64,000 nucleotides of DNA from JAHEKB01 sp049115575 (GTDB taxonomy: Bacteria; Bacteroidota; Bacteroidia; NS11-12g; UBA9320). Made by a program: the position numbers and the translations under genes. Under the pieces are notes generated by a model, which saw only the letters and a program-made list of their open reading frames with translations, did not search any database and was not told the origin of the DNA. This document shows positions 51,146 to 60,251 of the stretch, piece by piece. Within the stretch, counting starts at the first letter, position 1; the number at the start of each line of letters is the position of its first letter. Location of the stretch: assembly GCA_049115575.1 (NCBI GenBank), contig JAGDZU010000004.1, positions 186,001 to 250,000 on the forward strand, written 5' to 3'.

Positions 51146-54141
51146 AACAATGTGATTCTTCTCTTAATTTTGGGAGGGCTTAATTCATTTAGATTCAAGC
51201 TAAAGGTGATTCGCTCCTTAAACTTATCTATGTTCTGTCCCTCTTGCGCGCTATTGATGTCTTTGCTTTGAGCTAGATTAAAGTACATGGTAAACACTCC
51301 AGGAATAACAGGGAACTCTACACCTATGTTATAGATGAAAGAAACCTTATTGTCATTCCAGAATTGATCACTTATATCTGTGAATGTGAGAAATTCTATA
51401 TAGGGCTTTAAAGGAATTTTACCAGGTAAGGGTATAGTAACAATAATATTGGAAAGCATCTTGTCTGATTGCCCGAGTATTCCTACAAATCTTGAATTAC
51501 TGCCATTTACGGCAACTTGATTTCTCATCATACCTGTTCCGGTATTTCTGTAAAGTGAAAGCTCATCAAATCTATAATCGGAATACATACCTCTAGACCC
51601 TGTATAAGTAACAGGAATTTTGAAGTAACCATCTTCAGGAGTTTTTAGCAAATAGGCTCCAAATACTCTAACTAGCATGGGCTTATTGCTAATTCCAATA
51701 TCTACTTTAAAATTGAAAGTTGCGGACAGCTTTGTATGTGAACTATTCACAGATTCTGTTCCAAGCAAAAGAAAATTAATTGTGGTATCGTTCCCGGAGA
51801 AGGTGGTGTCTCTTTGCCCCATGTAGTTTGTTGAACGGGTCATTCCGTGTTCAATCTCGAAATGAAAATCGAAACCACTGGCTTTGCGGTCTTTCTTATA
51901 ACGATAATCAGCCACAATAAACTGCCACTGATCTAAAGCAGTATAGTTAGGATTAAAACTCGCTTGCCTATCTTCTTCCAACTCAAAATCTGGACTGAAT
52001 AAGGTGTTCACCATTTTCAATCCTATGGATTTTTCAACTGGGCTTCTCATGCTCTTCTTTGCTAAATGCAAGCGCACTGATGGTTCAAGCTTTATGTAAT
52101 CAAATTCTCTAAAGCCCGCCTGAGACCAAGTAAACTTCTGTGCTCCCATGGCTATCTCCAAATAAGAAGCCTTGCCTTTGAGTGCTTTAGTCCAACTCAA
52201 CTTGGCCAATCCATTAATTTGTCTTTTTTCAAATGAAAACAAGGGTGCAACATGATATTGAAAAGCTTTATTGGAAAATGAATAATTGTGAAGCAAAAGA
52301 CCGGCCATCCATTTGTCATAACCATTCCAAGCTAATGCTGGCAGGTAATACATCTCGCGCTCAATCTTTCTATCTACTCCAGTACCAAATTTCAAACGGT
52401 CTGTTTGCTTAACAGCATCATTATTTGCGAATAAATCAATTGTTAACCCATCTGGATCAATTACCGCTTGTTCAAAGTTCTCCCAAGGTGGCTTTACTAA
52501 AACGGATTCTCCAGGGGCAGCTGAGGCCCATACCTCTTCTCTTACTTCTCCCCTTCCAAATACAATGGGTACAGGGGCGGCAACGGCTCCCTTATTGGTA
52601 AGTTTCACTTGGTTTCCAGACTTGCTGACTTTGTAGTCAAGAGGTCGGTGTTCTGAAAGCAATTCATCAAAGAACCAATCCAAATCTTTTCCCGTACTGT
52701 TTTCAAACGATTCCTTCATATCATGTGGCAATGGATGTTTGAATTTCCAATTGTTGAAATAATCACGCATGGCTTGGTCAAAGACATCTTCTCCTAAATA
52801 TGCTAATAAGTGTTCAAATGCTTTGGCTCCAAGTCCATAAACACTAATTCCATAATTCATATTGGTGAAGTCTTCTGAGTGGCCATCTATGGCTTGATGC
52901 TCATTGGTTAGCAAATTATCTTTCACTAAATAGTTCATAATGTTGTCTTGCACACTGCCAGAGGTAATCTCCCCTTCAGAAGCAGTTGCTCTACTGTCAT
53001 AAAAACTATTGATTGATTCATCCATCCAGGGATATCGCCTCTCATTGTTCGCCAGTATTCCATAGAACCAATTATGACCTACTTCATGCACAATGACCTC
53101 CTCATTCATAACATCACAGAGTGTAATCATAGGGTACTCCATTCCTCCACCTGCTTTGAGCTCTCCGTGAACAACAGTAGCATGAGGGTAAGGATAAGGC
53201 CCCACTTTGTCTGAATAATAGGAAAGCGCGTTGGCTACATAAGTCAATTGAACCTTCTTGGGTTCATAGGCTACTATCCTTGTAACCACATTACGGCCTT
53301 CTACTTCAACACTTCCTTCTATAATGTTAAACTTCTTTGAAGCGAACCATGCAAAGTCATGCACATTTGATGCTGTATACTTTACCGTTTTCTTGATTTC
53401 AGAACTTACAGGAACAGAATCCTTATCTAGCTTCAAAGGGAAATCCAATCTTTGTTTATTGAATGCCAACTCTTTTTCATTACTAGTAGTTCCAGTAGCG
53501 GCTAATACATAATTATCTGGCAGGGTAATACTAACTTCAAATTCTGCAAACTCAGAATAAAACTCCCCTTGGTCTAAATAAGGCATGAGATTCCATCCAT
53601 TCACATCATATACAGCCGGCTTAGGATACCATTGGGTCATGAAATAATCCTGACCATCATGTCCCAGTCTTGAAAACACCTTAGGTATTTTCACATGAAA
53701 CGGACTGACTAACCTGATAGTTTGACCAGGCATCAACGCTTTATTTAGAGCCACCTTGAGTATTTCTCTTCCATCTTGGAAAGATGAGTTGAGCTGAACG
53801 CCGTCACCAGTTTTGAAATCCAATTGGTCTATATATCCCCTTTCAGACTCCTTGCTATGCACAAAATCCAACTTCCCGTTTCCAACTTGTTGCTTTGCAA
53901 AAGCACTATTTTCATTGAGATAAGCATTCGGCCATAAGTGGATGTAAATCTCATTTAATTCATTTGGGGAGTTGTTTGTATAAACAATTTGTATGAGGCC
54001 GTCAATCTCATGATTTTGATCATTGAGCTCAACTGCAATATTGTAAACCACCTTTTGTTGCCAATTGGCTTGTTTTAACTGCTGTGCACTGAGAATTAAT
54101 GAAATGTGACTTGCTAAGTAGAAGAGAAATAATTTTTTCAT
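51142..54141 (-). CDS. M1-family metallopeptidase-like outer envelope protein
   Basis: A 999-residue exported protein (signal peptide to about residue 20). Residues 20-450 are an aminopeptidase N/leukotriene A4 hydrolase type M1 fold: Gly-Gly-Gly-Met-Glu-Tyr-Pro (331-337, the GAMEN equivalent) and the zinc site His352-Glu-Val-Gly-His356 with Glu375 in Trp-Met-Asp-Glu-Ser. Residues 500-999 are a large beta-rich region with the strand spacing of a barrel, absent from ordinary M1 enzymes. It presumably trims peptides in the periplasm or on the cell surface. Monocistronic by appearance. Confidence 0.85.
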   Translation of the reverse strand: MKKLFLFYLASHISLILSAQQLKQANWQQKVVYNIAVELNDQNHEIDGLIQIVYTNNSPNELNEIYIHLWPNAYLNENSAFAKQQVGNGKLDFVHSKESERGYIDQLDFKTGDGVQLNSSFQDGREILKVALNKALMPGQTIRLVSPFHVKIPKVFSRLGHDGQDYFMTQWYPKPAVYDVNGWNLMPYLDQGEFYSEFAEFEVSITLPDNYVLAATGTTSNEKELAFNKQRLDFPLKLDKDSVPVSSEIKKTVKYTASNVHDFAWFASKKFNIIEGSVEVEGRNVVTRIVAYEPKKVQLTYVANALSYYSDKVGPYPYPHATVVHGELKAGGGMEYPMITLCDVMNEEVIVHEVGHNWFYGILANNERRYPWMDESINSFYDSRATASEGEITSGSVQDNIMNYLVKDNLLTNEHQAIDGHSEDFTNMNYGISVYGLGAKAFEHLLAYLGEDVFDQAMRDYFNNWKFKHPLPHDMKESFENSTGKDLDWFFDELLSEHRPLDYKVSKSGNQVKLTNKGAVAAPVPIVFGRGEVREEVWASAAPGESVLVKPPWENFEQAVIDPDGLTIDLFANNDAVKQTDRLKFGTGVDRKIEREMYYLPALAWNGYDKWMAGLLLHNYSFSNKAFQYHVAPLFSFEKRQINGLAKLSWTKALKGKASYLEIAMGAQKFTWSQAGFREFDYIKLEPSVRLHLAKKSMRSPVEKSIGLKMVNTLFSPDFELEEDRQASFNPNYTALDQWQFIVADYRYKKDRKASGFDFHFEIEHGMTRSTNYMGQRDTTFSGNDTTINFLLLGTESVNSSHTKLSATFNFKVDIGISNKPMLVRVFGAYLLKTPEDGYFKIPVTYTGSRGMYSDYRFDELSLYRNTGTGMMRNQVAVNGSNSRFVGILGQSDKMLSNIIVTIPLPGKIPLKPYIEFLTFTDISDQFWNDNKVSFIYNIGVEFPVIPGVFTMYFNLAQSKDINSAQEGQNIDKFKERITFSLNLNELSPPKIKRRITLF

Positions 54142-54238
54142 TGCGGAAAATATGTTAGCAAAATAAAGATTTTGACCATTATTGCAGTCTTCTAGAAATC
54201 AACAATCTTCTAGATTTGTTACAGAGAGAAAATACTAG

Positions 54239-55639
54239 ATGGAGCAAGACGATTTTTTCAGCGAGGAAACGTATAAAAAAGCAAGAGAATTTGAGAAACA
54301 AATGGAGAGCGGTGAGTCCTTCTTTTATGACACGGATGAACTGGAAGAAATCATTGAATTCTACATTGAAACTCAAGAGCTAAATAAAGCATGGGCTGCT
54401 ATTTCTTACGGCATGTCTTTATATCCTTATGAGAACTACTATTTTATCAAACAGGCAGAGGTACTGCTAAACAAGAAGGAATCAAGGCAAGCAATAAAAC
54501 TGCTAGAAGAGTGTCAATTAAGGGAACCCAATAATGTAGAAATATCAAAACTGTTAGGAGATGGTTACAATCTTCTCATGCAGTACAAAAGAGCCATTGA
54601 TCATTATCTAATTGCCTTTAAAGCGAGGTTTGAAGTAGATGAAGTGCTACTGCAATTATTGCGATTGAATTTTATATTGAACAGACCTGAAAAAGCTGTT
54701 AGTTTCTTAATTGCTTCTCCGGAAAACCCATACATCGCAGACACGATTATACCAGAAGTTGTGAAACTTCTTATAGATTTTCAGCAGATTGAACACGCCA
54801 TTCCGTATTTGAGAACTGTGATTGACGATTTCCCATATAATTATACAGCATGGTATTTTATGGGCTATTGTTTTCAGAAAATGGAGGAATACGAGAATGG
54901 AATCGATGCATTTGAATATTGTATCGCCATTGATGAACACAATTCCATGGGTCACCTAGGTAAAGGGAACTGTCTAATGGAATTGGCTAAACATGAAGAG
55001 GCCATAGAGGAATATAATTTAGCCTTAGACAATGACTCTACAGATGCAGAGGTATATTGTAATATAGCTGAGTGCTATGAACATCTTAACAATCTGAACA
55101 CCGCTAAATACTTCTATTTAAAAGCATTAAAGATTGACAAAAATCTCTCTGACGCATACTATGGACTAGGCCTTATTTACAAAAGACAGGAGCGATATAG
55201 AGAAGCTGAAAAAAACATTTTAAAGGCAATAGACCAAGACCCATACGAATGCCTTTATCACATAGAGCTGGCAGAACTCTACCTTTTAATGGACAAAAAA
55301 GAGAGGTGTTTTCATCATTATGATAAAGCAATTGAAATAGACGGAAAGACAATTGAGATTTTACTGGATTATGCCCAGGCTTTGGTTCACTTTGAGGAAA
55401 CCCAACATGCTGTTACCCTTTTATTAAAAGCAATAAAAGATGGTTTGGCCGATTATAGGTTCTTTTATAGAGCGTCATCATACTTATTTCATATTGGAGA
55501 ATATGAATCAGCATATAACTACTTACATGAAGCATTGCAATTGAGTCCGAACAACTATATGTTGCTTTATGAGTATGCCCCATTTACAGAGAACAATGAA
55601 ACTGTAACAAATATCATAGATTTGTACCTGCTTAAATAA
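54239..55639 (+). CDS. Tetratricopeptide repeat protein
   Basis: A 466-residue cytoplasmic protein made of about eleven TPR units, seen as repeated Ala-x-x-x-[YF]-x-x-Ala and Gly-x-[CA]-[LY]-x-x-x-[GE]-x-[YH]-x-x-A-I/E patterns (for example Ala-Trp-Tyr-Phe-Met-Gly-Tyr-Cys-Phe-Gln, Asn-Ile-Ala-Glu-Cys-Tyr-Glu-His-Leu-Asn). No signal peptide. In many Flavobacteria this TPR protein is encoded before the phosphosulfolactate synthase homologue, as here, and a functional link is likely but unknown. Confidence 0.8.
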   Translation: MEQDDFFSEETYKKAREFEKQMESGESFFYDTDELEEIIEFYIETQELNKAWAAISYGMSLYPYENYYFIKQAEVLLNKKESRQAIKLLEECQLREPNNVEISKLLGDGYNLLMQYKRAIDHYLIAFKARFEVDEVLLQLLRLNFILNRPEKAVSFLIASPENPYIADTIIPEVVKLLIDFQQIEHAIPYLRTVIDDFPYNYTAWYFMGYCFQKMEEYENGIDAFEYCIAIDEHNSMGHLGKGNCLMELAKHEEAIEEYNLALDNDSTDAEVYCNIAECYEHLNNLNTAKYFYLKALKIDKNLSDAYYGLGLIYKRQERYREAEKNILKAIDQDPYECLYHIELAELYLLMDKKERCFHHYDKAIEIDGKTIEILLDYAQALVHFEETQHAVTLLLKAIKDGLADYRFFYRASSYLFHIGEYESAYNYLHEALQLSPNNYMLLYEYAPFTENNETVTNIIDLYLLK

Positions 55640-55641
55640 GC

Positions 55642-56406
55642 ATGATTAATTCAGAATTTAACCTTAAGAATCTCCCTAACAGGACAGAAAAACCCAGGGA
55701 AAGCGGCATGACCATGGTCATGGACAAGGGTCTCAGCTTAAATGAAGTCGAAAATTTCCTTACTATGGCAACCGACTATACGGACATTGTCAAATTGGGA
55801 TTTGGAACGGCTGTTATCACTCCAAATCTCAAGGAGAAGATAAAGCTGTACCAAGATGCAGGTATACCTGTTTATTTCGGAGGAACTTTATTTGAGGCAT
55901 TTGTGATTCGTGGGCAGTTTGAAGATTATGTTCGGCTTATGGATCAATTCGATATTAGCCATGTTGAAGTTTCTGATGGTTCCATTGAAATATCTGAAGA
56001 AGAGAAATGCGGCTATATAAGAACCTTAGCTAAAAACTTTACGGTCTTAAGCGAAGTTGGATCTAAAGATACCGACAAGATTATTCCTCCATACAAATGG
56101 ATTAATATGATGAAGGCTGAAATAGACGCAGGTGCATGGAAGGTAATAGCAGAAGCACGTGAAAGCGGTACTGTTGGAATTTTTAGAAAATCTGGAGAAG
56201 TTAGATCTGGATTAATTGAAGAAATCTTAACTAAAATTCCTCAAGAAACTATTCTCTGGGAAGCTCCACAAAAAGCACAACAGGTTTGGTTTCTTAAACT
56301 TTATGGCTCAAATATTAATTTGGGTAATATCGCACCAAATGAACTTATTCCTTTAGAAACATTGAGACTTGGAATAAGAGGTGATAGTTTTAATTTCTGG
56401 AAATAG
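55642..56406 (+). CDS. Phosphosulfolactate synthase-like protein (ComA family)
   Basis: A 254-residue TIM-barrel protein. The start to Gly-Met-Thr-Met-Val-Met-Asp-Lys-Gly, Val-Lys-Leu-Gly-Phe-Gly-Thr, Tyr-Phe-Gly-Gly-Thr-Leu-Phe-Glu, Val-Glu-Val-Ser-Asp-Gly and Ser-Glu-Val-Gly-Ser-Lys are the ComA/YitD hallmarks. ComA joins phosphoenolpyruvate and sulfite in coenzyme M synthesis in archaea. In a bacteroidete it may feed cysteate or sulfonolipid routes, or use another acceptor. It starts two bases after the TPR gene. Confidence 0.85.
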   Translation: MINSEFNLKNLPNRTEKPRESGMTMVMDKGLSLNEVENFLTMATDYTDIVKLGFGTAVITPNLKEKIKLYQDAGIPVYFGGTLFEAFVIRGQFEDYVRLMDQFDISHVEVSDGSIEISEEEKCGYIRTLAKNFTVLSEVGSKDTDKIIPPYKWINMMKAEIDAGAWKVIAEARESGTVGIFRKSGEVRSGLIEEILTKIPQETILWEAPQKAQQVWFLKLYGSNINLGNIAPNELIPLETLRLGIRGDSFNFWK

Positions 56407-56814
56407 TCAGTATTGAACTATTGGTCTTCTTATTAAAGTAATGGTGGTAGGTAATTTTGCATCTACCTGGCCATCAGACAATACAACCATCACTATATAG
56501 GTTCCATCATCCGACACTCTGAATGACAAATCCATTGTTTCATTATTAGACGAATCTACTATTCCTGAAACAGGTTGATACTGTAAATCAAAAACACTCA
56601 AAGATGCATAGGCGTATACGTTCTCGTGTGTGAGATTAAATTTATAATCGTAACCGTTTTCCCCGGGAAACTCAAACTGATAAGTTCTCCCTGAATTCAA
56701 GGTAATTTCCTGACTTCTAACATATTCCCATTTGATATTTGGGTTAACATCAATAATCTGAGCACTTGAAATTGCGCTTAACGCAATAAGCATTGAAAAT
56801 AATAATTGTCTCAT
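56407..56814 (-). CDS. Small secreted protein, PPC-like beta-sandwich
   Basis: A 135-residue exported protein (signal peptide to about residue 18). The mature part is a beta-sandwich of about 110 residues with the repeated Tyr-Xaa-Phe and Gly-x-Tyr-x-[FV]-x-[FV] patterns of pre-peptidase C-terminal-like domains. No catalytic domain is attached and no partner is obvious. It is four bases after a 43-codon small gene on the same strand. Confidence 0.6.
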   Translation of the reverse strand: MRQLLFSMLIALSAISSAQIIDVNPNIKWEYVRSQEITLNSGRTYQFEFPGENGYDYKFNLTHENVYAYASLSVFDLQYQPVSGIVDSSNNETMDLSFRVSDDGTYIVMVVLSDGQVDAKLPTTITLIRRPIVQY

Positions 56815-56818
56815 GAAT

Positions 56819-56950
56819 TTACTTAACGTCTTTTTTAGCAGCTTGTTGCTTTACCTTCTTTAGACGTTGGAGATCTTCGACACGTTGTCTGAACTCGTGA
56901 CAAACCTTAAAAATATTATAATAATTCCTATTAAAACTTACTCTATCCAT
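56819..56950 (-). CDS. Candidate 43-residue basic small protein
   Basis: An open frame of 43 codons, Met-Asp-Arg-Val-Ser-Phe-Asn-Arg-Asn to a Lys-rich end (Lys-Lys-Val-Lys-Gln-Gln-Ala-Ala-Lys-Lys-Asp-Val-Lys). About 11 Lys/Arg residues against few acids; the middle reads as an amphipathic helix. Upstream on the same strand is GAGAGAGGAC directly before the ATG, a reasonable Shine-Dalgarno, and a near -7 element (TATATTTA) about 30 bases before the start. Stop is four bases before the next gene. Unrecognised family. It could be an RNA-binding or ribosome-associated micropeptide, or a spurious frame. Confidence 0.5.
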   Translation of the reverse strand: MDRVSFNRNYYNIFKVCHEFRQRVEDLQRLKKVKQQAAKKDVK

Positions 56951-56994
56951 GTCCTCTCTCTTTTCGAGCTATAAATATAGCTAAAATACCTTTG

Positions 56995-57762
56995 TCATTG
57001 CAATGTCATCAAAATTTGTGACAAATGCTCATAGACTTCTAACTGAAGTCCGTCTTTCAACATGGCCTTGTGCTTTTCAAGAACTTTTAAATCATTTCTC
57101 TTAGCTGGGCCGGTTTGAAGGTTTTTTGGAAGGTCATCTCTTAGCTTTAATGCCGTCTCGTAAATTATGGGTTTCAATAAATCGAACTCGAGATTATTGG
57201 ATTCAAGATAATCTTGAGCTAAGCTATACATCAAGTTTGTGAAATTGTTTGCAAACACTGCTGCCAAGTGGTATTTCATTCTAGACTCCGAACTTGTGAT
57301 ACTCACTTTATTGCTTATTCTATCGGCAAGAGCATATAATTTCTTTTCTGTACTGGCATTGGAAGCTTCTATTAATAGTGGGACATCTCTAAAATCTTTG
57401 ATCCTGTTCTTATTCAGTGATTGCAATGGATAAAAAACACCTACATCTTGTGCGTAGGGTTCAAGAACCTCTAATGGTATAGGACCAGAGGTATGGCAGA
57501 CCATTACTTGAGGAGGAATATTAAGATTTGAAATAACCTCATCATAGGCATCGTCATTAATGCTTACAAATACTATATCAGAATCACTGAGGGATTGGTT
57601 ATCTATGATGCCATGATAAGATCCAAATTTAGAAGCGAGTTCTTTGGCGTGATCGGCATTTCTGCTTAATACGCGCAAAATCATATGGCCGTCCATATCT
57701 AATGCATGGGCTAAATTCCATGCTACATTCCCACTTCCTATAAATGTAATCTTGTATTTCAA
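56995..57762 (-). CDS. DUF2520/Rossmann-like protein
   Basis: A 255-residue protein: a Rossmann NAD(P)-binding domain (Ile-Gly-Ser-Gly-Asn-Val-Ala-Trp-Asn-Leu-Ala, Ser-Arg-Asn, Val-Phe-Val-Ser-Ile-Asn-Asp-Asp) and a C-terminal helical DUF2520 domain (Ala-Ala-Val-Phe-Ala-Asn-Asn-Phe-Thr-Asn-Leu). These are relatives of F420- and ketopantoate-reductase-type dehydrogenases of unknown substrate. Its start overlaps the end of ccmF by four bases, so it is the last clear member of that operon. Confidence 0.85.
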   Translation of the reverse strand: MKYKITFIGSGNVAWNLAHALDMDGHMILRVLSRNADHAKELASKFGSYHGIIDNQSLSDSDIVFVSINDDAYDEVISNLNIPPQVMVCHTSGPIPLEVLEPYAQDVGVFYPLQSLNKNRIKDFRDVPLLIEASNASTEKKLYALADRISNKVSITSSESRMKYHLAAVFANNFTNLMYSLAQDYLESNNLEFDLLKPIIYETALKLRDDLPKNLQTGPAKRNDLKVLEKHKAMLKDGLQLEVYEHLSQILMTLQ

Positions 57763-60251
57763 CGCAGTCTATTCACTGCTGCAATACCAAAACCTATAAC
57801 CATGATAATGGTACCCAGCCATAGCAAATTTATGTAAGGAAAAACAATTCCTTTCATAACTATGTAGTTTGGTTGTGGTGATGACTCTGCTATTTCTAGA
57901 TAAGCCGCAGGGCCATCTTCATTTGGTTTAATCTCAAAATTGAAACTCAAACCCGCTTCTAGTACTTCTTGCCTAATACTAAAATAAGTGTCTTCCATAA
58001 GTACATACACTGGGTTGGCCTCAATTCGCTGATTTCCTCTGTATATGTCTACCAACGCCCTCACTATAGTTGCGTTTTTGAGCGTTCCATCATCCTGGCC
58101 TTGCTCAACACCTCTAAAGACCACTACACCATTTGAGGTGGATATGCTATCTCCAGGTTCCACCTTATAAGTTTGTGCTGGCTTCCAGTCTGTGCTATCT
58201 GGTGCCTTGGGAAGAGCTGTTATATGAGTATAAACATCATAGGTTAAATAATGTCTAGTATCTGGATTGGGCATTAAGCCTTCATTTGAACTGATTTGAG
58301 TGTTGGGATATAAATCAAACTCCTCTTTGCCATCTAAAGATTTATAATTCACTCTAAAATAGATATCCTCTCCAGCAGTAGAATCACCTAAATAGGTGAC
58401 CATAAAATCACCCAATCTTTCTGGTTGATCCTTAATAAGCATCATATTTTCTTTCCTCGCCTCTTCATTGAAATTTTGCATGCTTCCTGCAAAATCTGCT
58501 GTAATAACTCTCTTCTTAGAAGAAGATACAAGTACTCCAACCATCATTAGTGCAAAACCTAGGTGCGTAATTGACCCCCCCGTAATTCTAACTTTAGCCT
58601 TGAGATAACTTATACTATACCACAGATTGGCGCTAAATGCAAAAAGTGCTGAAAAAAGAAATACTAGTAGTAATAGGTTGCTCAATTCAAAAAGGAACTT
58701 TCCACCTATAGTGAGCAAAATACTTACTATAAAAATCACTAAGATGTCTTTGAAGAACTTGGCCTTGTTAGGTGTATTCCTATAGCTGAAATACTGACCA
58801 ACCGCCGTTAGTAGGCCAATGACTATAGCAAATGGCAATTGAAATCTGTTGTAATGTCCTATAACATCGGCAGGTGTGGCTACATTGCTTCCGAATATTT
58901 TATTGATTACAGGTAGCGAGGTGCTAAAAATAATCTGGAGACTTGAGGCAAGTAGAACCAAGGCCCCTATGAACATCCAAAACTCTCTGCTCCACACATT
59001 GTCTTCAGAAGGTTTGTTCTCCAATTCTCTATTGAGATTCAGCCCAAACCAAAAGATGCCACCAACGCTCAGTATTAATATTGGATAAAAACTAAGCTTG
59101 CTATAAAAAGGCAATAGGGCTATTAAAGTCAGCATTACCAGAGACACTACCCATCTTTGAGTTTTATTTCTTGTGACTGCAATAACTGGAAGCCAAACGA
59201 ATATCACAACCAACTGCATAAGTTGGCCAGCTAATCCCAGATCTGTAAAACTGTGTACCGAGGTTTCTCCTAACACTCCACTTCTTGTTAGGAAGGTTGC
59301 ATAAAGCACTAATATATATGAAGCAATTACCAGTATATAGGCAGCAATAGTCGATGTATTGGTCACCTTTTTGATAAGCATAAGGTGTATTCCGGATATC
59401 AATAGCAACCATGGAACTAAAGAAGCATTTTCTACCGGATCCCAGGCCCAATAACCTCCAAAGCTGAGCGACTCATATGCCCAAAATCCACCCATGATGA
59501 TTCCTGCACCTAAAACCAAACCGGCAACCAGAGCCCATGGCAATGTTGGTTTAATCCATGCCCTATGTTCTTTTTTAAATAGAGCAGTAACTGCAAAAGC
59601 AAAGGGTACCACACAAAGTGCAAACCCTAGAAACAGAGTTGGTGGATGAATAACCATCCAATAATTCTGTAAGAGTGGATTTAACCCCGTACCATCTGTA
59701 ATGAATTTTAAATAATTAGGTTGACTGAAAATGGGTGCGCTATCTCCCATTTTATCTCGCAGAAGTTCAAAAGGAGAACTTCCGATTTTATATATTTCGC
59801 CTAACTCTACTCCAAGTATCATACTCACAAGTATGACTTGTGAAAGAGCCATTATAGCCATAACACCATTTTCCCATTTCTTGGCCGTTCCCATAAGAAC
59901 CAAACCAATTAATGAATTCCAGACTATCCATAATAAGAAGCTTCCCTCTTGGCCTTCCCAAAAGCATGAAACCATATATCTCAAGGGTAGAGAAGTGGAA
60001 CTGTGTTGATATGCGTAGGCGTATTCAAAATAGTGGCTTTGAATAATTACAAATAGGGTAATGAAAATTCCTAGAACCGATAAGGTATGTAGAGCAAAGA
60101 ATCCTCTAGCTAGGGCCTTACTGTGTTCAGATAAAGCCGGTCTCAAATAAAACAAACCACTTAAGATGGCTGCCACAAAAGAAATCACCACGAAAGTGTG
60201 ACCTAAATTCCCTATAAAGAGATGTTCTCCTAAGAATTGGTTTTCGCCCAT
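57759..60251 (-). CDS. ccmF: Cytochrome c maturation haem lyase CcmF
   Basis: An 830-residue polytopic membrane protein, longer than the usual 650. The haem-handling Trp-rich periplasmic signature is present (Trp-Ala-Tyr-Glu-Ser-Leu-Ser-Phe-Gly-Gly-Tyr-Trp-Ala-Trp-Asp-Pro-Val-Glu-Asn), as are the CcmF His-Pro-Pro motif and Leu-Thr-Arg-Ser-Gly-Val-Leu. It ligates haem from CcmE to apocytochrome c. The extra residues are mainly in a large periplasmic domain near the C-terminus (about 600-800). It starts one base into the stop of ccmE. Confidence 0.9.
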   Translation of the reverse strand: MGENQFLGEHLFIGNLGHTFVVISFVAAILSGLFYLRPALSEHSKALARGFFALHTLSVLGIFITLFVIIQSHYFEYAYAYQHSSTSLPLRYMVSCFWEGQEGSFLLWIVWNSLIGLVLMGTAKKWENGVMAIMALSQVILVSMILGVELGEIYKIGSSPFELLRDKMGDSAPIFSQPNYLKFITDGTGLNPLLQNYWMVIHPPTLFLGFALCVVPFAFAVTALFKKEHRAWIKPTLPWALVAGLVLGAGIIMGGFWAYESLSFGGYWAWDPVENASLVPWLLLISGIHLMLIKKVTNTSTIAAYILVIASYILVLYATFLTRSGVLGETSVHSFTDLGLAGQLMQLVVIFVWLPVIAVTRNKTQRWVVSLVMLTLIALLPFYSKLSFYPILILSVGGIFWFGLNLNRELENKPSEDNVWSREFWMFIGALVLLASSLQIIFSTSLPVINKIFGSNVATPADVIGHYNRFQLPFAIVIGLLTAVGQYFSYRNTPNKAKFFKDILVIFIVSILLTIGGKFLFELSNLLLLVFLFSALFAFSANLWYSISYLKAKVRITGGSITHLGFALMMVGVLVSSSKKRVITADFAGSMQNFNEEARKENMMLIKDQPERLGDFMVTYLGDSTAGEDIYFRVNYKSLDGKEEFDLYPNTQISSNEGLMPNPDTRHYLTYDVYTHITALPKAPDSTDWKPAQTYKVEPGDSISTSNGVVVFRGVEQGQDDGTLKNATIVRALVDIYRGNQRIEANPVYVLMEDTYFSIRQEVLEAGLSFNFEIKPNEDGPAAYLEIAESSPQPNYIVMKGIVFPYINLLWLGTIIMVIGFGIAAVNRLR

